Source: Climacium dendroides (taxonomy: Eukaryota; Streptophyta; Bryopsida; Hypnales; Climaciaceae). From it: 64,000 nucleotides of DNA. Shown piece after piece: positions 1 through 11,235 of the stretch. The first letter of the stretch is position 1, and each line of letters begins with the position of its first letter. The translations under genes were made by a program, and so were the position numbers. The notes under the pieces are model-generated. The model was not told where the DNA came from, searched no databases, and saw only the letters and a list, made by a program, of their open reading frames with translations. The stretch spans positions 7,581,538-7,645,537 of the forward strand of contig OX467091.1 of the NCBI GenBank assembly GCA_950106755.1, given 5' to 3'.

Positions 1-139
1 GAATGTTATTGTTGACATAAAAACATAAGTTGTTCTATTAGATGTCACTTAAAATCCATCACCTAAAATTCATCACTTAAAATTATTAAATATCACATAA
101 AACATGAGGGTCTTTCAGATATACTTGTTGATGCAAATT
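1..139. repeat. Degenerate half of a CACTA-type palindromic MITE
   Basis: The order of short motifs (GTTGT, TCACTTAAAATCCATC, TCACATAAAAC, then a GGGTCTTTC end) follows the right half of the complete palindromic MITE at 40948-41163, which reads CACCTAAAATCCATC, TCACCTAAAAC, GGGTTTCTTCTAG. The copy is cut by the window edge and its terminal TAGTG is not recognisable, so boundaries are approximate. Confidence 0.45.
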
Positions 140-478
140 AAAGCCCTTCTTCAATACCTCGTCCCTAACTTTATTATGATGTAAGTGATCTATAGTTGAA
201 ATGATGTCTTTGTTTGTTATTAAAAAGGTACTTAGTGTTTGTTATTATTTATATTAGTAACTTTGTATTAGTTGTCTTGTTGGTGTCCGGTTGATAACCA
301 ATTGGTTAGTAGTTGATACTAGGGTTAGTAGGACTAGGATTAGGGTTAGTAGATGGCTAACCATTTGAAGTTTGAGTAGCTACTTGAGGCATTAGAAAAA
401 ATATAAGCCTTGAAAGGGGCTCCTTTGTAGTGCAAACCCGTAAGGTTCCCCTCAATTGAACTTAATAGTGATTGAATT
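140..478. other. Non-coding flank, no gene seen
   Basis: AT-rich DNA upstream of the Copia insertion. It holds a few GGTTAGTAG/GGGTTAG-like words around 300-350, too irregular to call a telomeric repeat. Bases 474-478 (GAATT) are the left target-site duplication of the Copia element. Confidence 0.5.
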
Positions 479-710
479 TGTTAAGAAATGTAGTTTCTAG
501 TGTGAACACTCACTATAACAGTGAGTGACACGTGTCATGAAGATTATGTGAATTCCTCATGACCAATAGGAGAAGACAACTATTCATTATCTCTCTCCTT
601 TCTTCTCTTGTATATACTTCAAACTCATGAATGAAGTTCTGTATTCTTTTGAGTGTACTTTGAGTGTTCTTATACTTTGAGTATTTGTTTCGTATTTTAT
701 ACTCAATACA
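479..710 (+). repeat. Copia 5' LTR
   Basis: 232 bp, TGTTAAG at the start and ACTCAATACA at the end. It holds a TATA-like TTGTATATAC (about 607-617). It aligns along its whole length with the 3' LTR, with scattered substitutions and a small length difference near the end. Confidence 0.9.
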
Positions 711-1120
711 TTATCAACACGCTCCCGTACTATTGTTCACATGCTTTCACAATCTTATTTATAGTTTTCTTCTTTCAGTTTAGGATTTTTTGTTTTCTTG
801 AAGGAGCTTTCAGCCCCTTCCCGCAGCACCTCTTGCAGCACTTCATGTCTTCCTCACGGGCTCTACTCTCCTACTCCTTGTCTTCCTCACGGGTTCTCTC
901 GCCCAACTCGCAGCCCCAAGTCTCTGTTCCTGGACTCCCTTTGCTTTGTGACCTCCTGCTCTCCCCGCTGCACCCTTGCGCTCCCCGTAGCATTCCCCCC
1001 CTCCTGCAACGTCCCCCCTCCTGCACTGCTTCCCCTCCCCTTGCCGCCCTCCCCCCCGCCGTGGGGTCTCACTCTCGGATAGGACAAAGTAAGACAATTG
1101 CTTTAAAGTGATGAAGGTCG
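711..1120 (+). other. Copia primer-binding site and start of leader
   Basis: TTATCAACACGCTC directly after the LTR occupies the primer-binding position and resembles the TATCAGCACG type of plant Copia elements. It is followed by a pyrimidine-rich, C-tract-rich stretch (790-1080) that gives long spurious ORFs on both strands. No conserved protein is seen in it. Confidence 0.6.
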
Positions 1121-2224
1121 TCAGTTTGGATGAGATTTTTGTGACTTTCAGTGTCGTTCCTCTGTAGTGGCCGTGTATTGCTCTGGAACTTCCAAAATTT
1201 TGCGAACATGTAGGATCTAGAAATAGTTGTTCTGGAGAGAGCTAGAAGTTGATTCTGGAGAGTTTGTACTTAGAGATCAATTGAAGAAGTTGTTGTTACA
1301 ATTGGCCGAAGTTGGTGCTGCTACTGTTGGTCGAAGTTGATGTTGTTACGGGTGTTGCTGTTATTTGTCGGAATTATTACTGTTGTTGCGGGTGTTGCTG
1401 TTATTCATTGGAATTATTGTTGTTGTTAATCGACGTTGGTATTTATGCTTGAAGTTGATGCTGGGAGCACTAGTTGATGTTGGGTGCACAAGTTGAGCGC
1501 TAGTGCTTTTGCTTGAAGTTATGTTGGCAGCACTGGTGCTTTTGCTCGAAGTTGATGCTGGGAGCAGAAGTCAATCTTTGAAACTCTTGCTAGTATGGAT
1601 TTTTTTCAAATTAGAGCTCTAATCTAAATCCTCACAAAAGTCCTGAACTCTCAGTCTTCATCGTGACTGATTCCAGCCTTCATTTTGAGTTAATTCCAAC
1701 CTTCATTGTGAGTTAATTCTAGCCTTCATTGTGAGCTGATTATTCAAGCCTTCATTTCGAGTCTTTGTATTATTTTGATTCAAGCCCTCATCGTGATCTG
1801 ATTCGAGCCCTTGTATTATTTAATTCAAGCCTCATGATCTGATTCAAGCCCTTGTGTCATTTGATTCAAGCCTCATGATCTGATTCAAGCCCTTGATTAT
1901 TTAATTCAAGCCTCGTGATCTAATTCAAGCCCTTGTGTCATCTGATTCAAGCCTCATGATCTGATTCAAGCTTTGTTGTGATTTGTTTCAAAATTGAAGC
2001 CCTTATCATGAATGATAAATCAATTCATTAGGTTGATGGATTTCTTCTTTAAGAATGTAGTATACATATTCAATTTGGTAAATAGCTGTTTCAAAGTCAA
2101 AGGAATACTCTCTGTTCCTATTAAAATTGGTAGTTTTTCAATTCAAATTTTTGTTTTAGTTTAGGGTTTAAGAATGATTTGAACAATTGGATAATGGTTA
2201 ATTAGATCAATCTTGTGTTAATCA
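1121..2224. repeat. Leader DNA with short imperfect tandem repeats
   Basis: 1290-1570 is a G/T-rich run of irregular repeats (TTGAAGTTGATGCTGGGAGCA, GTTGCTGTTATT). 1796-1960 is clearer: ATTCAAGCCCTT recurs at about 1842, 1882 and 1922, a 40-bp period built of two half-units. No coding potential recognised. Confidence 0.6.
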
Positions 2225-2420
2225 TGTTTATTGTTGTGTGAATTTTCTTGAAATATTTTTTAGTAAATTTTCCTTGAAAGATAAGTGGAATTGACATCTA
2301 ACCCAAGTCATTTCAAATTTTTTGGAGTTTTGTCAAATTAGTTATAAAATTTTGAAGCTGAAATGGTATAGGGCACTAAAATCACCCACCTCCTAAAATG
2401 TACACCTTTTGTACATTGTT
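2225..2420 (+). repeat. Partial copy of the AGGTAGGAGGT inverted-repeat family
   Basis: Shares the core order TTGAAATATTTTT, GAATTGACATCTAACCCAAG, TTATAAAATTTTGAAG, AAAATCACCCACC, CCTAAAATGTA with copies at 21321-21606, 21895-22305 and 54698-54990. The terminal TIRs are not visible here. Confidence 0.6.
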
Positions 2421-2430
2421 GAAGACTTTC

Positions 2431-2915
2431 CCAGTAGAAGTTATGCATGGATGAAGTTTTTCGTCCTAATTAGTGTTTGAAACTTCATCCGCTTATAACT
2501 TTCTCAATTCAATTCGGTTTTCTTTGTACTTTATGTTGTTGAAAATTTCTAAGCCTCTACTATTAGATTCTTAACTCAAATCTATACTATAACCCCCATC
2601 TAATGGTCTGACTTTGCTTTTTAGCCTCGGCTCTACATACACTTTAACTCTCAGACTAACTTTTGGTAGTTTACTATTTTTAAACTTCTAATATGTTTTC
2701 CTTGTAGAAAATAAAACTAGCTTTCTAAGTTGATGCGGAACTTGCAAATCTAACTTTTCTAGTAGAAGTTATGCATGGATGAAGTTTTGAGTCCTAATTA
2801 GTGTTTGAAACTTCATCCGCTTATATCTTACTCAATTTAGCTCGGATTTCTTTGTATTCTATGTTTCTGGAAAGCTCTTGACCTCTACTATGAGATTTTG
2901 AACTTCAATTTGTAC
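2431..2915 (+). repeat. Direct duplication of a ~155-bp unit
   Basis: 2431-2590 and 2757-2915 share GTAGAAGTTATGCATGGATG, TCCTAATTAGTG, AACTTCATCCGCTTATA and a similar tail about CCTCTACTA. The offset is 326 bp, so unrelated or diverged sequence lies between. Origin unknown. Confidence 0.7.
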
Positions 2916-5083
2916 TGATCCTTCTTCTTAGCGGCATGACTACACCCTTGGTCTCGGCCCTAAAGAAAGACTAATATTAAAAATGACAACTTGACCAAAC
3001 TAAGGTCAAAAGGCCTAACTACATAGAAATGATTAAAAGAAAGGAGAGGTTCAAAGCTTCGCCGTCAAAATGAAAATAACTAAGAGTTCAAATCCCACGA
3101 AGTCAAAGCTTCGCCGTATTTTAAAGAATATACAATTTCCTCCTTCACTCTAAAACATGCAAAGTCAAAACTTCGCCGTATTCTAAAGAATATACAATTT
3201 CCTCCTTCATTCTAAAAGATGCAAAGTCAAAGCTTCACTGTTCCAAATGAGACAAGAAAATTATAAGGAAATACTCCTACTTCCATTACAAGTTAGTACA
3301 ATCATAAAAAAAAACTCTAAAGACCCCCACAAAGTGGCATCACCAAGGTACGAAGTGCGGTTTCTCTCTAGGATTAGTACAAGCCAAAAATCCAACAATA
3401 ATGACCCCAAACCTAAGTTTCAATGACAAAAAACAACCAAGATGAAGCCAAGATTTGAAAGAACTTGGCCAAGGACAACACGAAGGAATTATCTTATCGA
3501 AAGAACACACATTCACGGGCTAAAAGCTCCCCTAAGCGGCATCGCCAAGGTACGGAGGGGAATTCTTTTAGAATTAGTAAGATAATTCTATAACAATTCA
3601 AATCCAATACAATAAGTCCACGAAAACACAATGACTCAAATCAAACTTGAAGGGACCCCAATGTCCTTCAAGAGAGCTCCAAAAACAACAACAAAGGAGC
3701 TTGAAATGCTCCAAAAACAAGAAAATTTAGCAACGTGGCCTAAATGGCCAAAATCCAACTAAATGGACCCAAATGAAAACAAGACGGTTCAAAATGAACC
3801 TAAGGGGTGTTTTGAGAGGAAAATGTGTGCCCTTATATACTCTCCCAAGGGCACCCCCCTCCTCTCTTTTTTTACAAGGTAATCTTATCAATTAAGATTT
3901 TCATCTAATTTGCCCAATTTTCACTTCCATGCTGGTCCAAATTCCTAACTTTTGGAAAAATGCTCCAAATCACAAATGGATTGCACCATTGGCTTTAGAA
4001 GGCCATTTTTAATCTAAAATAACCACCCACCCCTTTTTCCTACATCAAAATCACAAAGATTTTTAGCGCTAACTAGAAGACCAAAATTGGATAAAATCCA
4101 ACTTTTGGAGATCAACTTTTCTAAGAAAAATAACTAGCCTAGGCTCTTTAGTAGGTGTAAGGGAGTAAAAAAAGACCCCGCTTTGACCTTAATCCAATTC
4201 CATATGCTCCCTGTACGCCGGTCAACTCCACGATTAATCTTTAAATTTGCCAATTTTGGAGGATCTCGATGGTTTTGCATCTTCTGACTATTGGAATGCC
4301 ACGGAACTTATAGGAGCTTGTTATTAACATAAAAGAAGCTACACTAATTTTTAGTGAGATTTTACCGCTGCCTAGGTAATTTCTAGGAATTTCCCATCAT
4401 TACTTCCAATGGTTGACTATCTGGAAAAAGATCTTTTGAAGATCAGAAAAAACCGAGAATTTTCATGGAACCTCTCATGGAGTTCCACAAAGGATGTGCA
4501 AACTCATATTCCTGTTTTGCACATCTAAGGAAGGAGAATCAAATCCTGCTATCTCCTTTAACTTCCGGTAAAAAGGGAATCTTCCAAATAGAAGGGAATC
4601 TTGGTGAGCTGATTGCTCCGTTGGACTCCTGACATGATTTCCACTTCGAACTACTGTACTTAAATTGTAGATGCCTTCCTATAATTCGTCTTGAGTTTTC
4701 TTCACCTGTAGGCTAACAATTGGAGTTTCTACTATTTTGCCAATAGAATGGGAAAACTGAAACCTCTCTTTGGGAATCTATACTAAGGTTTTTATATAGT
4801 TCCCTTGGACCAATTTGGTTAGGATCTGTCACTAAAAGGCAGGTTTAGACAAGTTGGGCAATTTCTACTAAACATGGTTATTTTGTACAATTTCTGGGTT
4901 TCTATCCTATTTACATGTAGGATTTGGTTACAAATAGCAGAAAATGCCCCATCTAGGACCAATTGCTATATTGGTATGTGACATCTCCATTCTGGTTATT
5001 CACTCTTTTGGGGTTTTTTTGTATATAACACTATATTGAAAACTAAGAAAATCCAAAAAAAACAATTCCTGAGTCATGAGTGA
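2916..5083. repeat. Non-coding DNA with minor repeats
   Basis: Two ~73-bp units around 3096-3236 share AAAGTCAAARCTTCGCCGT and AAAGAATATACAATTTCC. GGCATCGCCAAGGTACG-type words recur at about 3333 and 3534. From 3640 to 5083 I see no gene, no TIR and no clear repeat. It could contain the eroded 5' part of the transposase-like gene that follows. Confidence 0.4.
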
Positions 5084-7493
5084 CCAAATGGGCACTCACA
5101 ACCTGCTAGAATTCAAATTGATGACCCTACAACAGGTCAAAAATTTGCACCTATAGATGGACTATTTGCTATTATAAATGAACGACATCAAATTATTGCT
5201 CATCGGTGGACTAATTCTACAACTAATGAAAAACGTATAGACCTTGCCAAAGAATTAAAGTTGCGATACTCTGAGCGATTGCAAAATATTGATCCCGTTA
5301 TGTATTTGGATAAATTTTGTGATGATTGTCAATGGTTTAAAGAAGCATTTCCACAAAATTGTATTTTACTTGATAATTTTCATTTGATTACTCGATATTG
5401 AGATAATTCAAATGCAACTAACAAATCCCGACATTCTTTATTCATGAATAATGTGTCCAAGATCATCATTGGACATGGAAGTCAAATGCAAGAAGGTTCT
5501 ATCATTTATGCAAAACTTTCATCTTTTATTGAAAGTTTTCAAAAATTTGAATCACACTTACCAGCATCTACACGTATTATTGGAGAGCGATTGAAAAGAT
5601 GTCATGAGACACAAAAGAAACACTTTCTAAATTGTTTGAATCTTCCTACAGGGCTTTCACATGAGATATTGGATCGTTTTTTCAGACTTTTATTACGACG
5701 TGGCTCTTCACGAAATGAAAACTTTTGGCCACACCTTCGAGCTTCATTTCCCGAGTCATGTGGGATTTCATTTGGTGATGCACTCACTACTGCATTAGTA
5801 TGTGGGTGGAATTTTCGTGGAGAAGTACAATTCAATGACAAATGGCCATATTTACCTATCTCAACAATGCACATTATTTTGACACAAGACTTAGCCCTAC
5901 GTTCTAGGTCTAATCTGTCTTCTACAGATGGAATATGTACCATGTTTTGCATGTTGCCATTATCACTACATGATTGTGATAATGAATTTGGCATCACAAA
6001 TTCCTATTCAGAATCATTGCCAACATTGCCAACATTGTCACATGTTTTGTCTAACCAAAATAAAGGTTTCAGTGTTGGCATTACATCACTAGTTGATTAT
6101 GCTATTTGGGATAGCCACACATTTGATCCAATTGCAGAGCAAGTGGTTAATGCTATACAACAAGTTCATGATAGGAATCTAGACTTGAATAGCTATGACA
6201 TTCATTCTAATGAAGATCATATTATTCCTAGAACAATTCAAAAAAATATTGGCAATCCATTGAAGAGACAAAGGACTGCAGATGTTCATGTTCATGGTTC
6301 AGCATCAAGTCATAAGAAAAGGTTAGGTTCTCTTAATACACTTGGCAATCACAGATTTAGTGCCTTTGATAGCCTTGCACTATGGGATTCAGTTATGGGC
6401 CTATCGCCTATGTTTAATCCTTTAGAACGGCGAGTTTTGCAATTTATTGCTATGCTTTACAGAAGAACCACTTTCTCATTTGAAAGATTTTCCACTCCAA
6501 GGTTTCAATTATAATGCACTCTTCCGAGTTTGGAATGTATGCATTTCTGCCATTCGACAAAGTGATTTCTCTTTCAAGGCCTATTTGCGCCCTAAACCAT
6601 TGCAAAGTTTAAAACAACAATTACTTGATATGGTAGCAATGGTGCAATTCCAAACTACATTTCAAAGTACAGTACGAACTTCAAGCATTATTAGCACCCT
6701 TTATACAACAACTTCATATCTTAGACAGGAAGCGCAAGTTATGCAAGATGTTGGTACATCACATGTCATTCACGAAGAAGAAACTATACCCATCCTTGAT
6801 ATTACTAGTATTCCTTCTATGGCAAATGTTATACCTTCAATTTCTCAATACTCTACATTATCGCCAGATGAAGCACTATTGGCTATGGTAAAAGACAAAC
6901 AAATTGTGTCAAAGTCAATTTGTTGGAAAGTTTCTATAATGCCCCAATGGAATGCTTTAGCATCCAAGGGTGTTTTGTGATTTTACAAATCTTCACATGA
7001 ACAACTTAGAAGACGGTATAAGTATTTGCAAGCTCAACTTTCAATCCTATAGTCTTCTAATTCTAATATTGTAGGTGATATTTATCCCAATATCACTGAA
7101 GAGGTGGAGATGCAAGCTGAACTTCAAATCATAGTAGATTTACCAACATCATTGCCTTCGATTGATTCAAATGCTTTACAAGTACCAAGATTAGAATCTA
7201 TATATGAGCCTCCACTTTGTAGTCAACTTCCAAGTCTTTGAGACATTAACTCAGGGATTGTATCATCTGCAGCAAAAGGCACTCCATATTTTGAAAAAGA
7301 GACTCAATTGTTTTCATATTGATTGCATCATCAAAATGAAAAGAAACATATCAAACCAAACAATCGTAGTACGATTGATTGGGAAAAGCTTGCAGTACGA
7401 TGGAAATATTATTGTCAAGTAGAAAATTGCCTTGGAAATTCTAATTTCCTTATCCGAGATCAATTTCAGTTGAAAGAAAAAAAAGAAAAATGA
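5084..7493 (+). pseudogene. DDE/RNase H-fold transposase-like pseudogene
   Basis: An open frame runs from 5084 with one in-frame TGA at about 5402. It continues to about 6460, shifts frame, runs on to 6980, and resumes in short pieces to a TGA at 7491. Three blocks resemble a DDE catalytic fold: an early PIDGLFAIINERH block, LLDNFHLITRY (Asp before a Phe-His), and RRGSSRNENFWPHLR (candidate Glu). The spacing suits a split RNase H-like domain. A tail with IDWEKLAVRWKYYC looks like a Myb/SANT-type DNA-binding helix. I could not name the family. The position inside a Copia leader suggests it came with an inserted DNA transposon, but I could not find that transposon's ends. The lesions make it inactive as read. 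A degraded host gene cannot be excluded. Confidence 0.55.
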
Positions 7494-8420
7494 AGACAAA
7501 AGAGGAAAACAGAAAATGTAGTACATATTAGTTGTACTCATGTTAAAATTTAGGTGTATTCCAATTAATATATAGATTTACCATACATGTAAAACTATGA
7601 TGATTTAGAAAATTTAATTGTCATATTGATGATTTTTACAAAGCATTAGTTTTCATTTATGTATGTTCCTATTTCAACACATGTTTTTTTTAGAAATAAA
7701 ATTACAAATTCTATTGCAATCATTTTTATATAATATTAAATTGATTTATAAATTTAATTATTTTTAAATTCTTCTTAAATAAAGAGATTTTTGTTATTAT
7801 TATTTTTTATATTTAAGATCAATGTAATTTTTTAAGTTTGACTTATAAACAACTTGTATAGTGAGGTGCACTTGTCCAAGTGTTTTTCATGACTTACCTA
7901 TATATATTTTAAATCATTAATTTCTAGAATAATTTATCCATAATTTAATTTAATTTATAGAAATTCAATTCAATGCATAACCCATAACTTTCATGCTTAA
8001 GAATCAAAAGTGAAAAAACAACTTTGGTGCATTTCTATTCATTAAGAGTTTTGTGGTGATGTTAAGAATGTCCTGATATATGATGAATTTGTGAACAATT
8101 TTGAAGACCATCATTTAAATTAAATTTTGAAAAATGATATAGTATTATATCCAAAAACAATGATATGACTTTAGTACCATTTTCAAGCTCTCCAATGATA
8201 TAAAGAGAATGATTAGTGAATGCACAACTAGGGATATCTCAATGTAATATAGAAAAAAAACAAAGAACAAATGTTACCATTGTATTTTTACTTTTACTTT
8301 TATTCAATTTTTATTTTGCTTAAATAAGTAAATATAAAGAGTGCAAAGCCTCTAAACTCTTCATTCATAATAAATCAAGAGGTCAAACTCTCTTTTCTAA
8401 GATATTGATGTTAGAGTTTT
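7494..8420. other. AT-rich DNA, nothing recognised
   Basis: Low-complexity A/T sequence with no ORF of note. It presumably contains the right boundary of whatever was inserted in the Copia leader, but no TIR or target duplication could be assigned. Confidence 0.4.
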
Positions 8421-9227
8421 GATTTTAATTGATTTAAAAGCTCAATTCTTCTTTTTCTTCTTCTCTTTTTCTCTTTTTTTTCCTTTTTTTCTCTCCCCCT
8501 CTTTTTTCCTTTTTTCCCTCTCCCTCCCCTTCTTTTTTCTTTTTTTCCCTCCCCCTCCCCCTCTTTTTTCCTTTTTATCTTAGAGTAGGCCCCGGCGGCC
8601 CCCCCGGCCGCCCGACACACTCCACTCCCTACCCCCCCTTCCCACATGAACCCCAATACCCCCCGCTTCAACTCCCCACCCCTTGCTCCCACCCCCCCGC
8701 CGCCCCCCCTTCTCCCTCTCCCAGCTCCCACCTTCACTTGGCTCCCCTTCTCCCTCTCCTTCATATTTTTTCTTTTTTTCTTTCTCTCTCTCTAGTGTCT
8801 TTTGCAACCTCTTCCACCGCTTCGAACTTATTTCCATTATAATTTTTCAAACCCTCTTCACCTTTAAATTTTTTTTCCTCCCTTGCGTCATTTTTGCTTT
8901 GAGGTTCTTCTTCCTCAACCTTTCAAACCCTCGTTTCAAAAGCTTTTATTTTATTTTATTTTTATTTTTATTTTACATCTATTTGACTTTTCATTTTTCA
9001 TTTTACATATTTATATTTTATTTTTTTTAATCTTTATTTCCATCTTTATCTTTATTTTATTTTTGTTTTTGTTTTATTTTTATTTTTTCCATCTTTATCT
9101 TTATCTTCTATTATGTCTTTATCTTTATCTACCAAACCCTAATTTTTTCAAATCCCTAAATTCTCAAAACCCTAATTTTCTTTGAGAAGCATTATTGTTT
9201 CTCCTTTTTTTCTTTTTCTATTTTATC
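8421..9227 (+). other. Pyrimidine-rich distal leader of the Copia element
   Basis: Long T/C runs (CTTTTTTTCC) alternate with C-tracts (8588-8720). T-rich sequence then leads to the gag start. The long ORFs here on both strands are low-complexity artefacts. It matches the pyrimidine-rich start of the leader at 790-1080, which suggests the two parts once adjoined. Confidence 0.45.
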
Positions 9228-10622
9228 ATGACTACTTTCACTTCTTCAGTTGCTACTTCCACCATTGTTCCGGTATCCGCTACCGCTATTGAGGCACCGC
9301 GACTTCAGCCACTTTTATTTCCACAGTTGACAGCGGATGGGAGCAATTATTTAGTATGGGCGAAAACGGCGAAAGCGTATGTATTTGCCGAGAATTTATC
9401 GGACTCTATATCATTTGATACAAATACTGCTATAAGTGAGTCCGTTTCTCCCGCTACTTCCTGGAAGACTTTACTGCTGCTTCGTCGTCACATTGTCCCG
9501 TCATTACAGCATCAATATTTAGAAATTGATAAACCTGATAAGCTTTGGGAAAAGCTCAAATCCCGTTTTGATCACCAGAAAACAATCTTTCTTTCCAGAG
9601 CTTTGTACGATGGGACTCATTTACGAGTGTTGGATTTTCCAACATTCATAGCTTTTAACAATGAGTTATATTGCATTGTCTCTCAATTGCGGTTGTGTGG
9701 TCAAACCATAACCGAGGTAGAAATGATTGAGAAAACCCTCTCAACATTTCCACCTGTTTTTGTTGTGTTTGCCCAGCAGTATAGAAACATGAAATTTGAG
9801 ACTCACTCAGATCTCATGTCTCTATTACTACTTGCTGAAAAACAAAACAAGATCTTTTTGTGCAATGCAGAGGCCCGTCCTATCGGAACTTCGCTTCCAG
9901 AGTCCCATGTTGTTAAGGTTTCCTCTGTGAAACCTAAAACACAAAAACATTGCTTTAAAAATTGTCATAGGCAATCGGGTAGTTATAACCGTAACAACCA
10001 GCATATTCAAAAGAAGAACATGCCTTCTTCTACTAACAACCATGGTAAGCATTCATCAAAGACGCGTTCTTGCCACAAATGTGGCAGAGTGGGACATTTA
10101 ACAAATGTTTGTTGGACATCAGACTATTTTGTAAAAATATTCCAAAAAAATAAGAAACTTCGAGCTCGAGGTCGTGAGGCTCATACTATGGATGTGTCCA
10201 TGGATCCATATGAAACTGACGACCCAGAATCACATGTTGTTGAGGACACCTCCACTGGTGAATCTTGTGATGCGCTCCTTGATTCTGCAACTACTCATAC
10301 AATCTTGCGGGATAAGCAATTTTTTTATGTTAAAAATCTTTTATCTTGGCAAACCAGAAATTTAATGACTATGGCTAAATCGAATGTGTTTTGTTTCCAG
10401 GAGGGTTCAGCAAAGTTGATTTTGCCCGAGGGCACCATCATTATATACATGCGTGCTATGTATTCTCCCTTTGTGCTTCGAAGCTTGATCAGCTATCAAG
10501 ATGTGCGCACCAACAGTTTTCACCTCTCAACTAGAACTATAGATAGACGAGAGGCTCTGGTTTTTGTACAGAACAATAAAATTGTGGAAACAGCCTTTGT
10601 CGTGGCAAATGGTTTGTGTTAG
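9228..10622 (+). CDS. Copia gag-protease ORF
   Basis: The start at 9228 is chosen because a Met-Thr-Thr gag-like N-terminus follows a T-rich leader. An upstream in-frame ATG at 9195 adds only hydrophobic low-complexity residues. Gag packages the RNA into particles. The UBN2-type core is visible (NYLVWAKTAKAYV near residue 45, then LWEKLKSRFD). A CCHC zinc knuckle CHKCGRVGHLTNVC lies at residues 282-295. A retropepsin-like motif DSATTHTIL begins at about residue 352, with DSAT in place of the usual DSGA/DTGA, which may impair activity. The frame ends at TAG 10620-10622, before the integrase, whereas Copia normally encodes one polyprotein. So this stop is probably a lesion. Confidence 0.88.
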   Translation: MTTFTSSVATSTIVPVSATAIEAPRLQPLLFPQLTADGSNYLVWAKTAKAYVFAENLSDSISFDTNTAISESVSPATSWKTLLLLRRHIVPSLQHQYLEIDKPDKLWEKLKSRFDHQKTIFLSRALYDGTHLRVLDFPTFIAFNNELYCIVSQLRLCGQTITEVEMIEKTLSTFPPVFVVFAQQYRNMKFETHSDLMSLLLLAEKQNKIFLCNAEARPIGTSLPESHVVKVSSVKPKTQKHCFKNCHRQSGSYNRNNQHIQKKNMPSSTNNHGKHSSKTRSCHKCGRVGHLTNVCWTSDYFVKIFQKNKKLRARGREAHTMDVSMDPYETDDPESHVVEDTSTGESCDALLDSATTHTILRDKQFFYVKNLLSWQTRNLMTMAKSNVFCFQEGSAKLILPEGTIIIYMRAMYSPFVLRSLISYQDVRTNSFHLSTRTIDRREALVFVQNNKIVETAFVVANGLC

Positions 10623-10678
10623 ATTCCAATCCGACCACATGTTGTTTTTAGTTTTGCTTTATCTTTTAAAAATAATAA

Positions 10679-10832
10679 AACTTTCATTTGGCATGGAAGA
10701 TTGGGCCATCCAGACTCAACTTTGTTTCGCAAGATTATTCCTTGTGTTGTTGGCCATAACTTACAACCAGCAGATGTCAATTCTATGACATTATGTCATG
10801 TATGTGTACAACGTTCTTGCTCGTTTTACTAA
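10679..10832 (+). pseudogene. Copia GAG-pre-integrase zinc domain (remnant)
   Basis: Frame from about 10679: WHGRLGHPDSTLF, then LCHVCVQRS. This gives the H-H-C-C pattern of the integrase N-terminal zinc module. It lies in a different frame from gag-protease and ends at a TAA (10830-10832). Confidence 0.8.
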
Positions 10833-10833
10833 A

Positions 10834-11235
10834 TGTCGATTTGAAGAGAACGTATCTCCATCTTTAAAAGGAGGAGCATTTACTCTAGAGACTTCTACTG
10901 ACCTTACGTTTCAAGCACCTCAGACGTTTACATCCAATCCTGACTCAAGGACATTTATGACTGAAATTGAAGTTTCTAAGATTTTGTATTTGCAAAAGAT
11001 TGCCAATCAAACACCTGATGACTTTCATGATGCACCACGGATTATTAGAAATCCGTTGAATGAAGCTCATAATCTTCCTGCTCGAGTTTCTATGCCAGAG
11101 ACTACAATAGCCCCAACTCTTCAATTGACAGGCAAACGAACTCGTGGAACAGACAAGCAGCCACGCAAACAAAAAGCAATCACAGATGTTATTAATTTTT
11201 CTCTACTTACAGCATCCACTGCCAATTTTGTCTAG
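10834..11235 (+). pseudogene. Copia integrase C-terminal and linker remnant
   Basis: The frame covering 10798-11235 carries KCRFEENVSPSLKGG, which resembles the segment after the integrase catalytic core, followed by a low-conservation linker as is usual before Copia reverse transcriptase. No D,D(35)E catalytic core lies between the zinc module and this segment, and the two almost abut at about 10832. I infer an internal deletion of several hundred bases. Confidence 0.65.

Noticed and set aside
653..1111. 152-codon ORF with Ser/Pro-rich end
   Set aside because: Starts inside the Copia LTR and crosses the primer-binding site; composition follows C-tracts.
1796..1960. CRISPR-like evenly spaced repeats
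   Set aside because: Spacers are themselves repeats of the same half-unit, and the genome is eukaryotic; it is a minisatellite.
8411..9185. Lys/Glu/Gly-rich and Phe-rich ORFs
   Set aside because: Low-complexity pyrimidine/purine tracts of the Copia leader.
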